Shown here: piece by piece, positions 1 through 7,679 of the stretch
How positions within the stretch are numbered: position 1 is the first letter of the stretch
Layout of the letters: each line of letters opens with the position of its first letter
Assembly (NCBI RefSeq): GCF_016107705.1
Contig: NZ_JAEHGC010000001.1
Coordinates: 310,001 to 374,000 of the forward strand
Length of the DNA: 64,000 nt
Direction of reading: 5' to 3'
Origin: Neobacillus cucumis
GTDB lineage: Bacteria > Bacillota > Bacilli > Bacillales_B > DSM-18226
The notes under the pieces: model-generated
What the model was told of the DNA's origin: nothing
What the model saw: only the letters and a program-made list of their open reading frames with translations
The model's database searches: none
Program-made: the position numbers and the translations under genes

Positions 1-185
1 TAGGCTCTAGGTGGCTGGTACTCGATAGGGAGCGACTCACTATAGTGCTGGCCGGACTGTACCCGCACCTCACGATTGGCAGTCGAATCCTCAAGCTGGT
101 ATTCACTTAAATCCTTTAGGAGAAAAACAACATCGTCCTCTCGGTAGGATCCGATTTTTGCTGGATTCTGAATGAATTTATTCAT
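1..185 (-). CDS. StiP-like protein of the Ter operon, N-terminal part only
   Basis: Partial gene: its start is here and the rest lies beyond base 1. ATG at 185 follows GAGGTG at good spacing and overlaps the stop of the preceding PRTase gene by 8 bp, so the two are translationally coupled. About 61 residues are visible. They include the stretch GQHYSESLPIEYQPP, which resembles the conserved start of the cysteine-protease-like StiP family found beside PRTase-TRSP genes in Ter stress operons (recalled family knowledge). The likely role is in making or processing a nucleotide-like metabolite, but no catalytic residue can be checked in this fragment. Confidence 0.7.
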   Translation of the reverse strand, partial: MNKFIQNPAKIGSYREDDVVFLLKDLSEYQLEDSTANREVRVQSGQHYSESLPIEYQPPRA

Positions 186-1536
186 TATATTCACCTCTTT
201 TTGCAGAGAAAAATATAAGCTTGATTGATTTAATCTGTAATTTTTCAAGTTCCGTTATGATTGGCTGAAGATGCTGAGAATCTACTTCTCTTTCAAAAAA
301 AACAAAAACCTCATCATATTCAAATGGAGGAATATTGTAAACAAAATGCGTGATTTCCGGGTCCTCCGGTGCAGGAAAGGAAACACCGAATCTCGCCCCA
401 TACCCCTGTTTATTTTCAATATGGATCGGACTTCTCGTCGTAGATTGATAGGAAACATCCTGACCCATTTCTGCTGCAAGCTTCATTGGAATATACATAA
501 ATTCCCCTGTACCAAGGCATAGTGTTTTTCCCCCTATCCTTTTTAGGCGGAGAAATGCGGCTGCTTTCGATATTTTCAGATGATTGGTCTGATTATCGAT
601 GCTTGTGATTCCGAAGCGTCCTGTCTCCTGAATAAAACGCTCCAGATTTCTTGACGTCTGATAATCGGAACTTGAAAAAAATGGCCCTAATTGAATGATT
701 TCTTTTGAGGAAGTGAAATTGTTTTCCCGTTCATTTCCCTTGTTTCTTTTATGAACATCCCTCAGCTGCTTCACTTCAACTTTTCCTGCTATTAAGGATA
801 CCGTTCGGATTGTAATTCCCAGTTCTTTTTCCAGTTGGGTAAATTTCATCGTATGTTCATCCGATCGCCAATCCAATATCGAAACAACGGTATAAATCGC
901 CCTTGGAAACTGAGAATGAATAGATTGGATAATATTGAGAGCCGTTTTTCCTGTCGTCATTTCGTCATCAACAAGGATAATCTCCCGCTCATTTTGAATC
1001 ATTGCTTTAGGAATATAACAGCGATGGGAGGTAGCATGGGAATGCTCTTCTTCAAAGGTTATTTCAGGCTCCCGTCCGACGAGGATTTCTCTTGTCGTAT
1101 GAAAAAAATCCGCTGATTTGAAACTGTCAAAAAAAGCATGCCCCAGTGCGGTCGCAGTTTCTGCAAAGCCGATGACGACCGGACGGATTGATGATGGAAT
1201 AAATGCGCTTCCGGACAATGGTTCATTTCGAATAAACTTGTCTAATAAATGAGGAGTGTCAGGACATTTAACTCCTTTTACTGATTCTAAATATCGGGCA
1301 GCAAGTAATGCAGCTGTTATCAGTCCTTTATTCGCATCAATCGGTAAATGCTTCCCGAGTACTTTACTGACGAATAAAAATGATCGTTTTTTATTGATCC
1401 TTGCCGCCATCGTGAAAAGATCCTCAACCGGCAAACTGTAAGGATTTTCGTTCACTTCCACTTCAACTTCAATAGTATCCAAAATATTAAACGTAAACTT
1501 CTTTTTTAATAAGGTCGATGTTTGTAACTTCTGCAT
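178..1536 (-). CDS. Phosphoribosyltransferase-TRSP fusion protein of the Ter operon
   Basis: This 452-residue protein carries a type I phosphoribosyltransferase core. The PRPP-binding loop IILVDDEMTTGKT is at about residues 186-198. The C-terminal third contains TTRSP (366-370), the signature that names the TRSP domain. PRTase-TRSP proteins occur in TerC/TerD operons and have been predicted to add a phosphoribosyl group to a base-like compound; that reaction is inference. The gene starts inside the end of the upstream aldolase gene (50-bp overlap) with GGGGTG just before the ATG. A later start is possible but would remove conserved-looking N-terminal sequence. No signal peptide is seen, so it is probably cytosolic. 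Confidence 0.85.
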   Translation of the reverse strand: MQKLQTSTLLKKKFTFNILDTIEVEVEVNENPYSLPVEDLFTMAARINKKRSFLFVSKVLGKHLPIDANKGLITAALLAARYLESVKGVKCPDTPHLLDKFIRNEPLSGSAFIPSSIRPVVIGFAETATALGHAFFDSFKSADFFHTTREILVGREPEITFEEEHSHATSHRCYIPKAMIQNEREIILVDDEMTTGKTALNIIQSIHSQFPRAIYTVVSILDWRSDEHTMKFTQLEKELGITIRTVSLIAGKVEVKQLRDVHKRNKGNERENNFTSSKEIIQLGPFFSSSDYQTSRNLERFIQETGRFGITSIDNQTNHLKISKAAAFLRLKRIGGKTLCLGTGEFMYIPMKLAAEMGQDVSYQSTTRSPIHIENKQGYGARFGVSFPAPEDPEITHFVYNIPPFEYDEVFVFFEREVDSQHLQPIITELEKLQIKSIKLIFFSAKRGEYNE

Positions 1537-2671
1537 GTAACACCCCGTAAAGCTGTGATTTTAAAAGAATCTTTTTTGCCCAAACATAATGCGGCTTTAT
1601 TTCATTCATTTTGTTTGCAAAGCCGCTTCTGACTACTCCAAGATGACCTCCGGCCGCTTCTACAATCGTACAGGCATCCACGTATTCCTCAAATGAAATG
1701 ACATTCAGCGCTTGGACGGTTTTAATATGCGAGGGATGAATTACTGTTTTTCCTGTCAATCCGTTTGCAATATCCATAAGAACCTCACGAATTAGCCCAT
1801 CCATATTTTGGTCAATTAATTCAGCACGTAATTTCAACCCTTCGTCCCCATACCTCTCACGGAAGGGGGTCTGCCGAAGCTGCGGCTTTAACATTCTTTC
1901 TTTGGCTGAAAAATACTCCCAAACCGGTCCGGAAACAATATAGGGGTCATCCCCTCGCTGAAAAATATTAATGATATCAGCAATGCAATCTCGTAAAATA
2001 GCAATATCATAAACCGTTGTATCCGCACTTCGTCGAATTCCATACAACCCGCTAAAATCGGTTGCCCCAATCCTTACGTTCAAGATCAGCTCACGATTCT
2101 GATCAAGAAGTTTTTTTATTTTAAGCAATTCATCCAATCTTGTCTCTTTTTGAATGACCTTTGCCGTCTCAAGGATTGGCATTGCATAAAAAGGATGCTG
2201 TGGACTATGTATTTTTCGTACTAACTTTAAAAGCATCTCGCCATCTTCGGATGAAAACTTTGGCAGCACTACACCCGTTAACAATTTTATCGCTTTTCCT
2301 AACTTTTCTTTGAGACTTTGAAACTGCCTGCAATCGCGAATCCGGATAAACATTAAGGGTAAATCTTCAAACCGTAAAAACTGCCTGTTTAGCTCTTCAA
2401 ATAGTTTAGAAAGCTCCTTAACAAGTTTTTCTTCCGCTCTTCCAATTTCAAGATCACCGACTGCATCTTCTAAATCGATCACAAGTGATGTCAATCCTTC
2501 ATGTTTTTTTGATAGGATTTCCTGATGAATATTCGGACGGGTTGCCGGCATATAAAGTGTTGCTCCAAGCCCATACGATAACAGCTCACGGGTCACAAAT
2601 TTATTAAAGTCTTGCGGCTTTTGATAGAATAGATGCTCCATCTCATCATAAAAATAGGAGAAAAATTTCAT
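1487..2671 (-). CDS. HpcH/HpaI aldolase / citrate-lyase-like protein of the Ter operon
   Basis: This is a TIM-barrel lyase of the HpcH/HpaI (citrate lyase beta) family, 394 residues from the chosen start. Visible family features are YMPATRPN near the N-terminus, the acidic metal-site segment LVIDLEDAVGD and the basic-acidic stretch RIGATDFSGL. The start at 2671 is preferred over an upstream codon at 2728 because GAGGAG lies 10 bp before it and the protein then begins MKFFSYF. In Ter operons this enzyme is found with PRTase-TRSP and StiP proteins and is predicted to make or trim a small organic acid or nucleoside-like product. The actual substrate is unknown. Confidence 0.8.
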   Translation of the reverse strand: MKFFSYFYDEMEHLFYQKPQDFNKFVTRELLSYGLGATLYMPATRPNIHQEILSKKHEGLTSLVIDLEDAVGDLEIGRAEEKLVKELSKLFEELNRQFLRFEDLPLMFIRIRDCRQFQSLKEKLGKAIKLLTGVVLPKFSSEDGEMLLKLVRKIHSPQHPFYAMPILETAKVIQKETRLDELLKIKKLLDQNRELILNVRIGATDFSGLYGIRRSADTTVYDIAILRDCIADIINIFQRGDDPYIVSGPVWEYFSAKERMLKPQLRQTPFRERYGDEGLKLRAELIDQNMDGLIREVLMDIANGLTGKTVIHPSHIKTVQALNVISFEEYVDACTIVEAAGGHLGVVRSGFANKMNEIKPHYVWAKKILLKSQLYGVLHAEVTNIDLIKKEVYV

Positions 2672-2745
2672 TTTTAACTTACTCCTCATGATAAAAATAA
2701 GGGAACGGACTTTCGCCAGCTCCCCCATGTAATATAATATGCTGA

Positions 2746-3522
2746 TTAACCGTTCTCTTTGCTAACTTCTTTTTTCTTGTTGATGAAATGGACGATAAAT
2801 GTAGCACCGAACGTAAAGAGTAAAATAATAAAGAAATAAAGTGGTTCCAATTCATAATGGAAGAGAACACCGGCAAACATCTTAACTGAAATAATTAAAA
2901 TCAAGATATAGGCGGTTGTTTCAAGTTCCGGTATTTTGTCAATAAGGGCAAGAAAGACTCCTGCAACTCCACGCATCATTAATACGCCGAGCATTCCGCC
3001 AATTAATAATACCCAAATCTCATTGCTTACCCCGAATGCAGCCAGTACACTGTCAACGGAGAAGGCGATATCCATTAATTCTACTGAAGCAACCGTTCCC
3101 CAAAAAGTTCCGAACATCCGGATTAATAAACCATTTTTGTTGATTCCCTCTGCTTCTTCATCCTCTTCCTTACTTTCTTTATGCTTGTCAATAAAGTATT
3201 TAATAGCCAACCACGCCAGATAGGCTGCACCTAGTGCTTTTACCCACCATAGTTTTATTAAATAGACCCCAATTCCAATCGCAATAAAACGAAATGCATA
3301 GGCACCTAATAATCCATAAAAAAGTGCTTTTTTACGTTTTTCCGGAGGCAGATGTTTTACCATTACCGCTAAAACGAGGGCATTATCCGCAGACAGCAAT
3401 CCCTCAAGAATGACTAAAGTTCCAATTAATCCCCAACTTACCGGATCTGATAAAACCTTTACCCACATATCCCACTCAAAGAAATGTGAATAGGTGTCTA
3501 ATATTCCTTGTAAAACCGACAT
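2746..3522 (-). CDS. TerC family integral membrane protein
   Basis: This 258-residue polytopic membrane protein has about seven hydrophobic segments. The two TerC signatures are present: EGLLSADNALVLAVM near residues 40-54 and DIAFSVDSVLAAFGVS in the middle. Their intramembrane acidic residues are thought to bind metal. An acidic loop (KESKEEDEEAEG) faces the cytosol. TerC proteins act in metal export and metal loading of exported enzymes and in tellurite or envelope stress tolerance. GGAGG stands 10 bp before the ATG. The gene follows terD with a hairpin between them. The likely B. subtilis relative is yceF. Confidence 0.9.
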   Translation of the reverse strand: MSVLQGILDTYSHFFEWDMWVKVLSDPVSWGLIGTLVILEGLLSADNALVLAVMVKHLPPEKRKKALFYGLLGAYAFRFIAIGIGVYLIKLWWVKALGAAYLAWLAIKYFIDKHKESKEEDEEAEGINKNGLLIRMFGTFWGTVASVELMDIAFSVDSVLAAFGVSNEIWVLLIGGMLGVLMMRGVAGVFLALIDKIPELETTAYILILIISVKMFAGVLFHYELEPLYFFIILLFTFGATFIVHFINKKKEVSKENG

Positions 3523-3561
3523 TAAAAAAATTCCTCCCAGATGTTCTATGTGTTTTTTAGA

Positions 3562-3590
3562 AAAGACCCAGCCTTAAAAGGTGGGTCTTT
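3562..3590 (-). terminator. Hairpin between terD and terC, possible attenuator
   Basis: On the minus strand AAGACCCACC, a short loop and GGCTGGGTCTT form a stem with one mismatch. It is followed only by TTTTC and then mixed sequence. The weak T-run suggests partial read-through, giving more terD than terC message. Confidence 0.5.
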
Positions 3591-3602
3591 TTATTTTAAT
3601 TA

Positions 3603-4184
3603 TTAGCCAACCTGTAACCCAAAATCAGTCGCTAACGCTGCCAGTCCACCTTGATAGCCGCTTCCGATTGCACTAAATTTCCATTCACCATTATGACGGT
3701 ATAATTCGCCTACAACCAATGCAGTCTCGATAGAGAAATCCTCTCCAAGGTCGTAGCGGATCAGTTCTTCCCCTGTTTCTTCACTAAAAATTCGTGCATA
3801 GGCATTTGAAACCTGCCCGAAGTTTTGATTTCTGCTGTCTGCATCATGAATGGTAATTGTAAAGGCAATTCGTTGAATAGAGGCAGGAATTGCTGTTAGA
3901 TTAATTTTTACCTGCTCATCATCGCCGTCACCGGCACCTGTACGGTTATCTCCAGTATGTACTACAGCACCATTAGCGCCTTCTCGGTTGTTATAAAATA
4001 TAAAGTCAGATTCATTTGTAACCTTCCCGTTCTCGCCAAGAAGGAATACGGATGAGTCTAAATCAAAATCCTTACCACCATCATATTTATTCGTATCCCA
4101 GCCTAAACCAACAACGACATTTGTTAATCCCGGATTGGTTTTTGTTAAGTCCACTTTTTGACCTTTTGATAAACTAATTGCCAT
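3603..4184 (-). CDS. TerD family calcium-binding stress protein
   Basis: A TerD-type cytosolic protein of 193 residues. It has the acidic calcium-binding signature [16 protein letters not shown] near residues 33-48 and a second acidic stretch [14 protein letters not shown]. Its beginning [15 protein letters not shown] is the family norm. GGAGG lies 8 bp before the ATG at 4184; an upstream in-frame ATG at 4199 lacks a site. TerD proteins bind calcium and may organise a membrane-linked complex with TerC. It is the first gene of the minus-strand operon and stands directly behind an ECF-sigma promoter. B. subtilis relatives are yceC, yceD and yceE. Confidence 0.93.
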   Translation of the reverse strand: MAISLSKGQKVDLTKTNPGLTNVVVGLGWDTNKYDGGKDFDLDSSVFLLGENGKVTNESDFIFYNNREGANGAVVHTGDNRTGAGDGDDEQVKINLTAIPASIQRIAFTITIHDADSRNQNFGQVSNAYARIFSEETGEELIRYDLGEDFSIETALVVGELYRHNGEWKFSAIGSGYQGGLAALATDFGLQVG

Positions 4185-4217
4185 TTTCCATTCCTCCAAT
4201 TTAGGTAATAGTCTATT

Positions 4218-4243
4218 TACGAGTTTTTCTTAAAAAGGTTTCA
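4218..4243 (-). promoter_or_regulatory. ECF-sigma (SigW-like) promoter of the Ter operon
   Basis: The minus strand reads TGAAAC, exactly 16 bp, then CGTA. This is the SigW consensus of B. subtilis; SigM would prefer CGTC. It lies about 35 bp upstream of the terD start. The homologous yce operon of B. subtilis is known to be under ECF-sigma control, which supports the call. Confidence 0.85.
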
Positions 4244-4288
4244 TTTATTATAATAAATTTTTTTACCTATGCTTCGCAAATTCTTCCA

Positions 4289-4870
4289 TCAGCTCATCCA
4301 TTTGGGCGGTGTGTTTTTTGCCCAATAAATCGAACCGAGATTATAATGGCTTTGGTAATCATCATGGTAAGTATGATAATGAAAATTAAACCAGTAGCCT
4401 TCTTGCGGCGGCTGATCTCTTCTAACATGAAATCTAAGGATATCCTTGTTTGTTACACTGTTTTTGATATGAAAGATTTTTTCTGAGTGTCCTCCGCTCG
4501 GCTGTTCCGTGATGGCAAGATTTCTTAAATCCTCCTCGGGAAATTGGGTGGCAGTTTCTGTAATGGCTTGTTCAATATTAGGTAAAATAATCGTGCGAAA
4601 TTCATTCTCGATTACTGGTTTTATTTTGCTTCCAAATTTTTGATAGGATTGTTCCTCTGCTTGTTTAAGTAGTTCTTCCATAAAGTGGTCCCGATTAAAC
4701 TCCGTTTCTTCTGCAAGAGTAGGAGTTTGGACAAAATTGCCTGAAGGTGCTGCAGCCTGGTCTGAAGGTTTTCCTGCGTTGATATTATTCATTAATTGGG
4801 ATGGTGAAACAAGACCAAAGGTCAAAATTGATACCATCACCACAAAAGATTTACGAATCCATTTTTTCAA
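4289..4870 (-). CDS. ypjP: YpjP-like cell wall/exported protein
   Basis: 193 residues from a TTG start at 4870, chosen because AAAGGGG stands 8 bp upstream and the protein then opens LKKWIRKSFVVMVSILTFGL, a signal-anchor-like hydrophobic start. The rest is hydrophilic, with a C-terminal region rich in His and aromatic residues (FNFHYHTYHDDYQSHYNLGS) that is typical of YpjP. It is probably held in or exported across the membrane; the function is unknown. It lies next to ypiP and brxA as in B. subtilis. An upstream ATG at 4912 has no ribosome site and would bury the signal sequence. Confidence 0.85.
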   Translation of the reverse strand: MKKWIRKSFVVMVSILTFGLVSPSQLMNNINAGKPSDQAAAPSGNFVQTPTLAEETEFNRDHFMEELLKQAEEQSYQKFGSKIKPVIENEFRTIILPNIEQAITETATQFPEEDLRNLAITEQPSGGHSEKIFHIKNSVTNKDILRFHVRRDQPPQEGYWFNFHYHTYHDDYQSHYNLGSIYWAKNTPPKWMS

Positions 4871-4987
4871 AATAAACGCCCCTTTTTGAAATGGAAGGGT
4901 GAAGAAGTCCATTTTTATTCTTACAAAATATTATACTTCTTTTTTATGGAAATTGGAAAAAATAGATTAGGATATTTTTTGAATTAT

Positions 4988-5025
4988 ATAAAAAAACAAA
5001 CTGAGGCCAGTGGCTCTCAGTTGTT
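4988..5025 (-). terminator. Terminator of ypiP
   Basis: Minus strand: AACAACTGAG, a loop and CTCAGTTTGTT form a strong stem followed by TTTTTATA. It overlaps the stop codon of ypiP. Confidence 0.85.
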
Positions 5026-5797
5026 ATTTTTCAAGTATCCCAAAATGAAATTTAGCGGTTTTTCGGCGGAAAACTGTGAAGCCATATTTTTCAAAACGCT
5101 GGCTTTTATAATGGTCTTTTAAGATGACCTTTCGTTTGCAAACTCTTAACGCCTCGGAGATGGTTTCTTCATTCAAATCATAACGGAGTGCAAAATATCC
5201 TAACGACTTAATCCCGTCTGATTCATGGATGCTTTCTTCAAACATCGGGTCGAAATATACGCAATCTATAGATGAGGAAGGCTGACTCTTTAAATAATCC
5301 AAAGAAAAAGTTGTGTTCACCTTTATTCTTTTCATCGCAGAATTGATTTCTAAATAACCAGAATCCCAGGATTGAAGTCCCTCCTTTACGAGAAAGGAAA
5401 GGTATTTCTGTCCCTCAATCCCTGTTACTGTGCCTTCGAACCCAACCACAAAGCCAGCAACTATGGCATCTGATGCGAGACCGAGAGTGCAATCTAGCAA
5501 AGACATTCCACTCGATAAGTCTGCCGCCTCAATAAACGGATCTTGCTCCCCGTTTAATAGTCTTTTTATCCGAAACATCGCAGAATTAGGATGAAAGAAG
5601 AAGGGTTCCTTGTGTTCCTGATTATATAGCTCAAGCCTTTCTTTTCCGACAATAAGACAGCTGCCAGCTGCCTCTTTTTGAATTTGGCTAATCGATTTCT
5701 TTTTCCTAGGGATATAGGGGATATCGAGTGTTTCCGCTACGTTTCTTGCTTTATCTATCATCTGTTCGTTTGTTCGTCCTGCTGTTGTAACAAACAT
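5024..5797 (-). CDS. ypiP: YpiP-like class I SAM-dependent methyltransferase
   Basis: 257 residues. A Rossmann-type SAM site is visible at LLDCTLGLASDAIVAGF (motif I) and a catalytic-loop-like DCVYFDPMFEES, resembling the DPMF(P) loop of RsmJ-type rRNA guanine-N2 methyltransferases. The N-terminal part (MFVTTAGRTNEQMIDKAR) is a separate small domain seen in the YpiP group. The substrate is likely rRNA by family resemblance, but this is not shown here. It is cytosolic, followed by its own terminator and preceded by brxA. Confidence 0.82.
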   Translation of the reverse strand: MFVTTAGRTNEQMIDKARNVAETLDIPYIPRKKKSISQIQKEAAGSCLIVGKERLELYNQEHKEPFFFHPNSAMFRIKRLLNGEQDPFIEAADLSSGMSLLDCTLGLASDAIVAGFVVGFEGTVTGIEGQKYLSFLVKEGLQSWDSGYLEINSAMKRIKVNTTFSLDYLKSQPSSSIDCVYFDPMFEESIHESDGIKSLGYFALRYDLNEETISEALRVCKRKVILKDHYKSQRFEKYGFTVFRRKTAKFHFGILEK

Positions 5798-5851
5798 ATT
5801 ATCCCTCTTTAATCTAAAAAATCAACATTATTCTTTAAAACAGCATAAAAG

Positions 5852-5875
5852 AAAAAAGGACGTCGGCAGACATCC
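5852..5875 (-). terminator. Terminator of brxA
   Basis: Minus strand GGATGTC, TGCC and GACGTCC form a stem followed by TTTTTTC. It stands immediately after the brxA stop. Confidence 0.85.
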
Positions 5876-6313
5876 TTATTTACAATGTACTTCAAACGCA
5901 TTGATTAAATTTTGCATAACTTCTTCCATTGCGTGGCCTTCGATATCATGGCGCGGAATAAAATGGACGACTTCTTGATCCTTTAATAAAGCAAAGGATG
6001 GAGAAGACGGTTCATGACCCGCAAAATATTCACGCATTTTAGCCGTTGCTTCCTTATCCTGGCCGGCAAAAACCGTTACAAGGTGATCCGGTTTTTTCTC
6101 ACTATTCAACACTGCCTGTGTAACAGCCGGACGCGCTAATCCACCTGCACAGCCACACACGGAATTCACTGCTACAAGGGTAGTCCCCTTCACATTTTCA
6201 ATAAAATTTTTCACATCTTCTTCCGAAGTTAATTCCTCGAAACCCGTTCTAGTTAACTCTTGTCGCATTGGTACAACCATTTGTTTCATAAATTCTTCAT
6301 AGGCATTTGACAT
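5876..6313 (-). CDS. brxA: Bacilliredoxin BrxA
   Basis: 145 residues with the thioredoxin-like fold of the YphP/YqiW family and its atypical active site Cys-Gly-Cys (NSVCGCAGGLARP, Cys about 53 and 55). BrxA removes bacillithiol from S-bacillithiolated proteins during oxidative stress in the cytosol. Length and sequence match the family throughout. It has its own terminator and lies between ypiP and ypgR as in B. subtilis, where the gene is called yphP. Confidence 0.95.
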   Translation of the reverse strand: MSNAYEEFMKQMVVPMRQELTRTGFEELTSEEDVKNFIENVKGTTLVAVNSVCGCAGGLARPAVTQAVLNSEKKPDHLVTVFAGQDKEATAKMREYFAGHEPSSPSFALLKDQEVVHFIPRHDIEGHAMEEVMQNLINAFEVHCK

Positions 6314-6376
6314 TAATTATCCCTCCTGTTTTCAGTGTAAGCATACTATAAAAAATCGCAGAATTGCAATCAGAGC

Positions 6377-7510
6377 TTACTCCCCTAATTTCCTCGCTTC
6401 GGTCATTTGCTTCCAAACAGAACCCTTTGCTTCCTCGCCGCCCTCGATTCGTTCAATTGCCATTTTTATTTGCATACTGACTTCAAACTCAGAATCGTCT
6501 TCAGCAACCTTTAAAGCAGGCAGTGCATTTTCATCGCCTACTTCATATAAAAACATAGCTGCCCGCCAGCGAACTAATTTACTTGGGTCCTTTAGGGCCT
6601 TCAGCATTTCGTCTTGAGCCTCCGCGAATCCTAAATCTGACAAGCAATCTCCAGCTGTCCGGCGGACGGTCACAGTTTTGTCATTTAGTGCTCTATATAA
6701 ATAAGGCAGAACTTTGGTATCCTTAATCATTCCAAGGTACACTGTTGCCAGTCTTCTAATGGATGGTTTTTCGTCTGATAATGCCGTTTCTAAAACGGGC
6801 AAATCCTCAAGCTTAGGATCGTCCATTTGTTCGAGCAGTTGATAGCGCACCTGCCAATCTGGGTTGTTTAAATCGTCCTTAGTTATTTTTTTGCGTGAAA
6901 GTGCGGTTTTTTTATCAGATGTATCACCTGATTGGGCTTTTTCAACTAATGCTTCAAGCCGGTCCTTAGGATAAGCGGCAATCAGTTCCTCGACCACTTC
7001 CTGGCCGATTTGTTCAAAGTCACCATAACGTGCCCCTTGATTTTGCCATTTCCGTAATAAAATATAATTATCTTCCGGAAGCTGCGCCTGCTCTCTTACC
7101 TTTAAAAAGTATTCAGGCATCCCAAACCGTTTTTCGGTCGTGCCATCAGTGAGCTTAACCTGTAAAGGAATTCCCTTAAACATTTGGATTTCAACTTTTA
7201 TCTCACCGAAATGCTCATTCATGCCTTTTTCATTTTTAGCAGCATCTTCAGCGTTTTCACCAAATGCCTGACGTACCTTTGGTAATAGTTCCTTCCAATC
7301 GAATTTCGCGTTCCGCTCCACTGCTAGGAAGTCAGCTACATGATATACGCCTTTGATTCCTTCGATTTGTAAGATCTTTTGAATCACCTTTGGTGCATCT
7401 GCGCTGGTTTCTTTTTTATAATTATGACTTTTTCCCATTGGGAGTTCTTCATCTAAAAGGATTTTCATTGTATTTGGACTTGGTGTTGGTTCAATTGCTT
7501 TAATTTTCAA
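6377..7510 (-). CDS. ypgR: YpgR-like HEAT-repeat scaffold / virulence-factor-type protein
   Basis: 377 residues from a TTG at 7510. AGGTG lies 6 bp before it and the protein then begins MKIKAIEPTPSPNTMKI, as in YpgR. The N-terminal third is a NifU-C/scaffold-like domain (VYHVADFLAVERNAKFDW). The C-terminal half (about 205-370) is a run of HEAT-like helical repeats such as DLPVLETALSDEKPSIRRLA and YLYRALNDKTVTVRRTAGD. It probably acts as a cytosolic adaptor; the partner is unknown. The related staphylococcal protein is called conserved virulence factor C. Confidence 0.85.
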   Translation of the reverse strand: MKIKAIEPTPSPNTMKILLDEELPMGKSHNYKKETSADAPKVIQKILQIEGIKGVYHVADFLAVERNAKFDWKELLPKVRQAFGENAEDAAKNEKGMNEHFGEIKVEIQMFKGIPLQVKLTDGTTEKRFGMPEYFLKVREQAQLPEDNYILLRKWQNQGARYGDFEQIGQEVVEELIAAYPKDRLEALVEKAQSGDTSDKKTALSRKKITKDDLNNPDWQVRYQLLEQMDDPKLEDLPVLETALSDEKPSIRRLATVYLGMIKDTKVLPYLYRALNDKTVTVRRTAGDCLSDLGFAEAQDEMLKALKDPSKLVRWRAAMFLYEVGDENALPALKVAEDDSEFEVSMQIKMAIERIEGGEEAKGSVWKQMTEARKLGE

Positions 7511-7626
7511 CAGGATCACCTACTTTGTATTCTCTACACAGTTTACCATATTGAATAGGTTAAATTCATTATTGATGCATTTACCTAAAATGGCGATTTC
7601 CGCTCCAATCAATCATTAACTTAGCC

Positions 7627-7670
7627 TAAAAAAAGAAGAGTTCATCACTTATGCTGTGAAAAACTCTCCT
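7627..7670 (-). terminator. Terminator of the FMN oxidoreductase gene
   Basis: Minus strand GAGAGTTTTTCAC, AGCATAA and GTGATGAACTC form an imperfect stem followed by TTCTTTTTTT. It is 10 bp past the stop codon. Confidence 0.75.
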
Positions 7671-7679
7671 GTTCATATG

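Noticed and set aside
33..45. Thirteen bases identical to the core of the phage T7 promoter (CGACTCACTATAG)
   Set aside because: They lie inside the StiP-like coding sequence, where they encode the conserved HYSES segment in frame. The full 17-20 bp promoter is not present, so neither vector contamination nor a phage promoter is needed to explain them.
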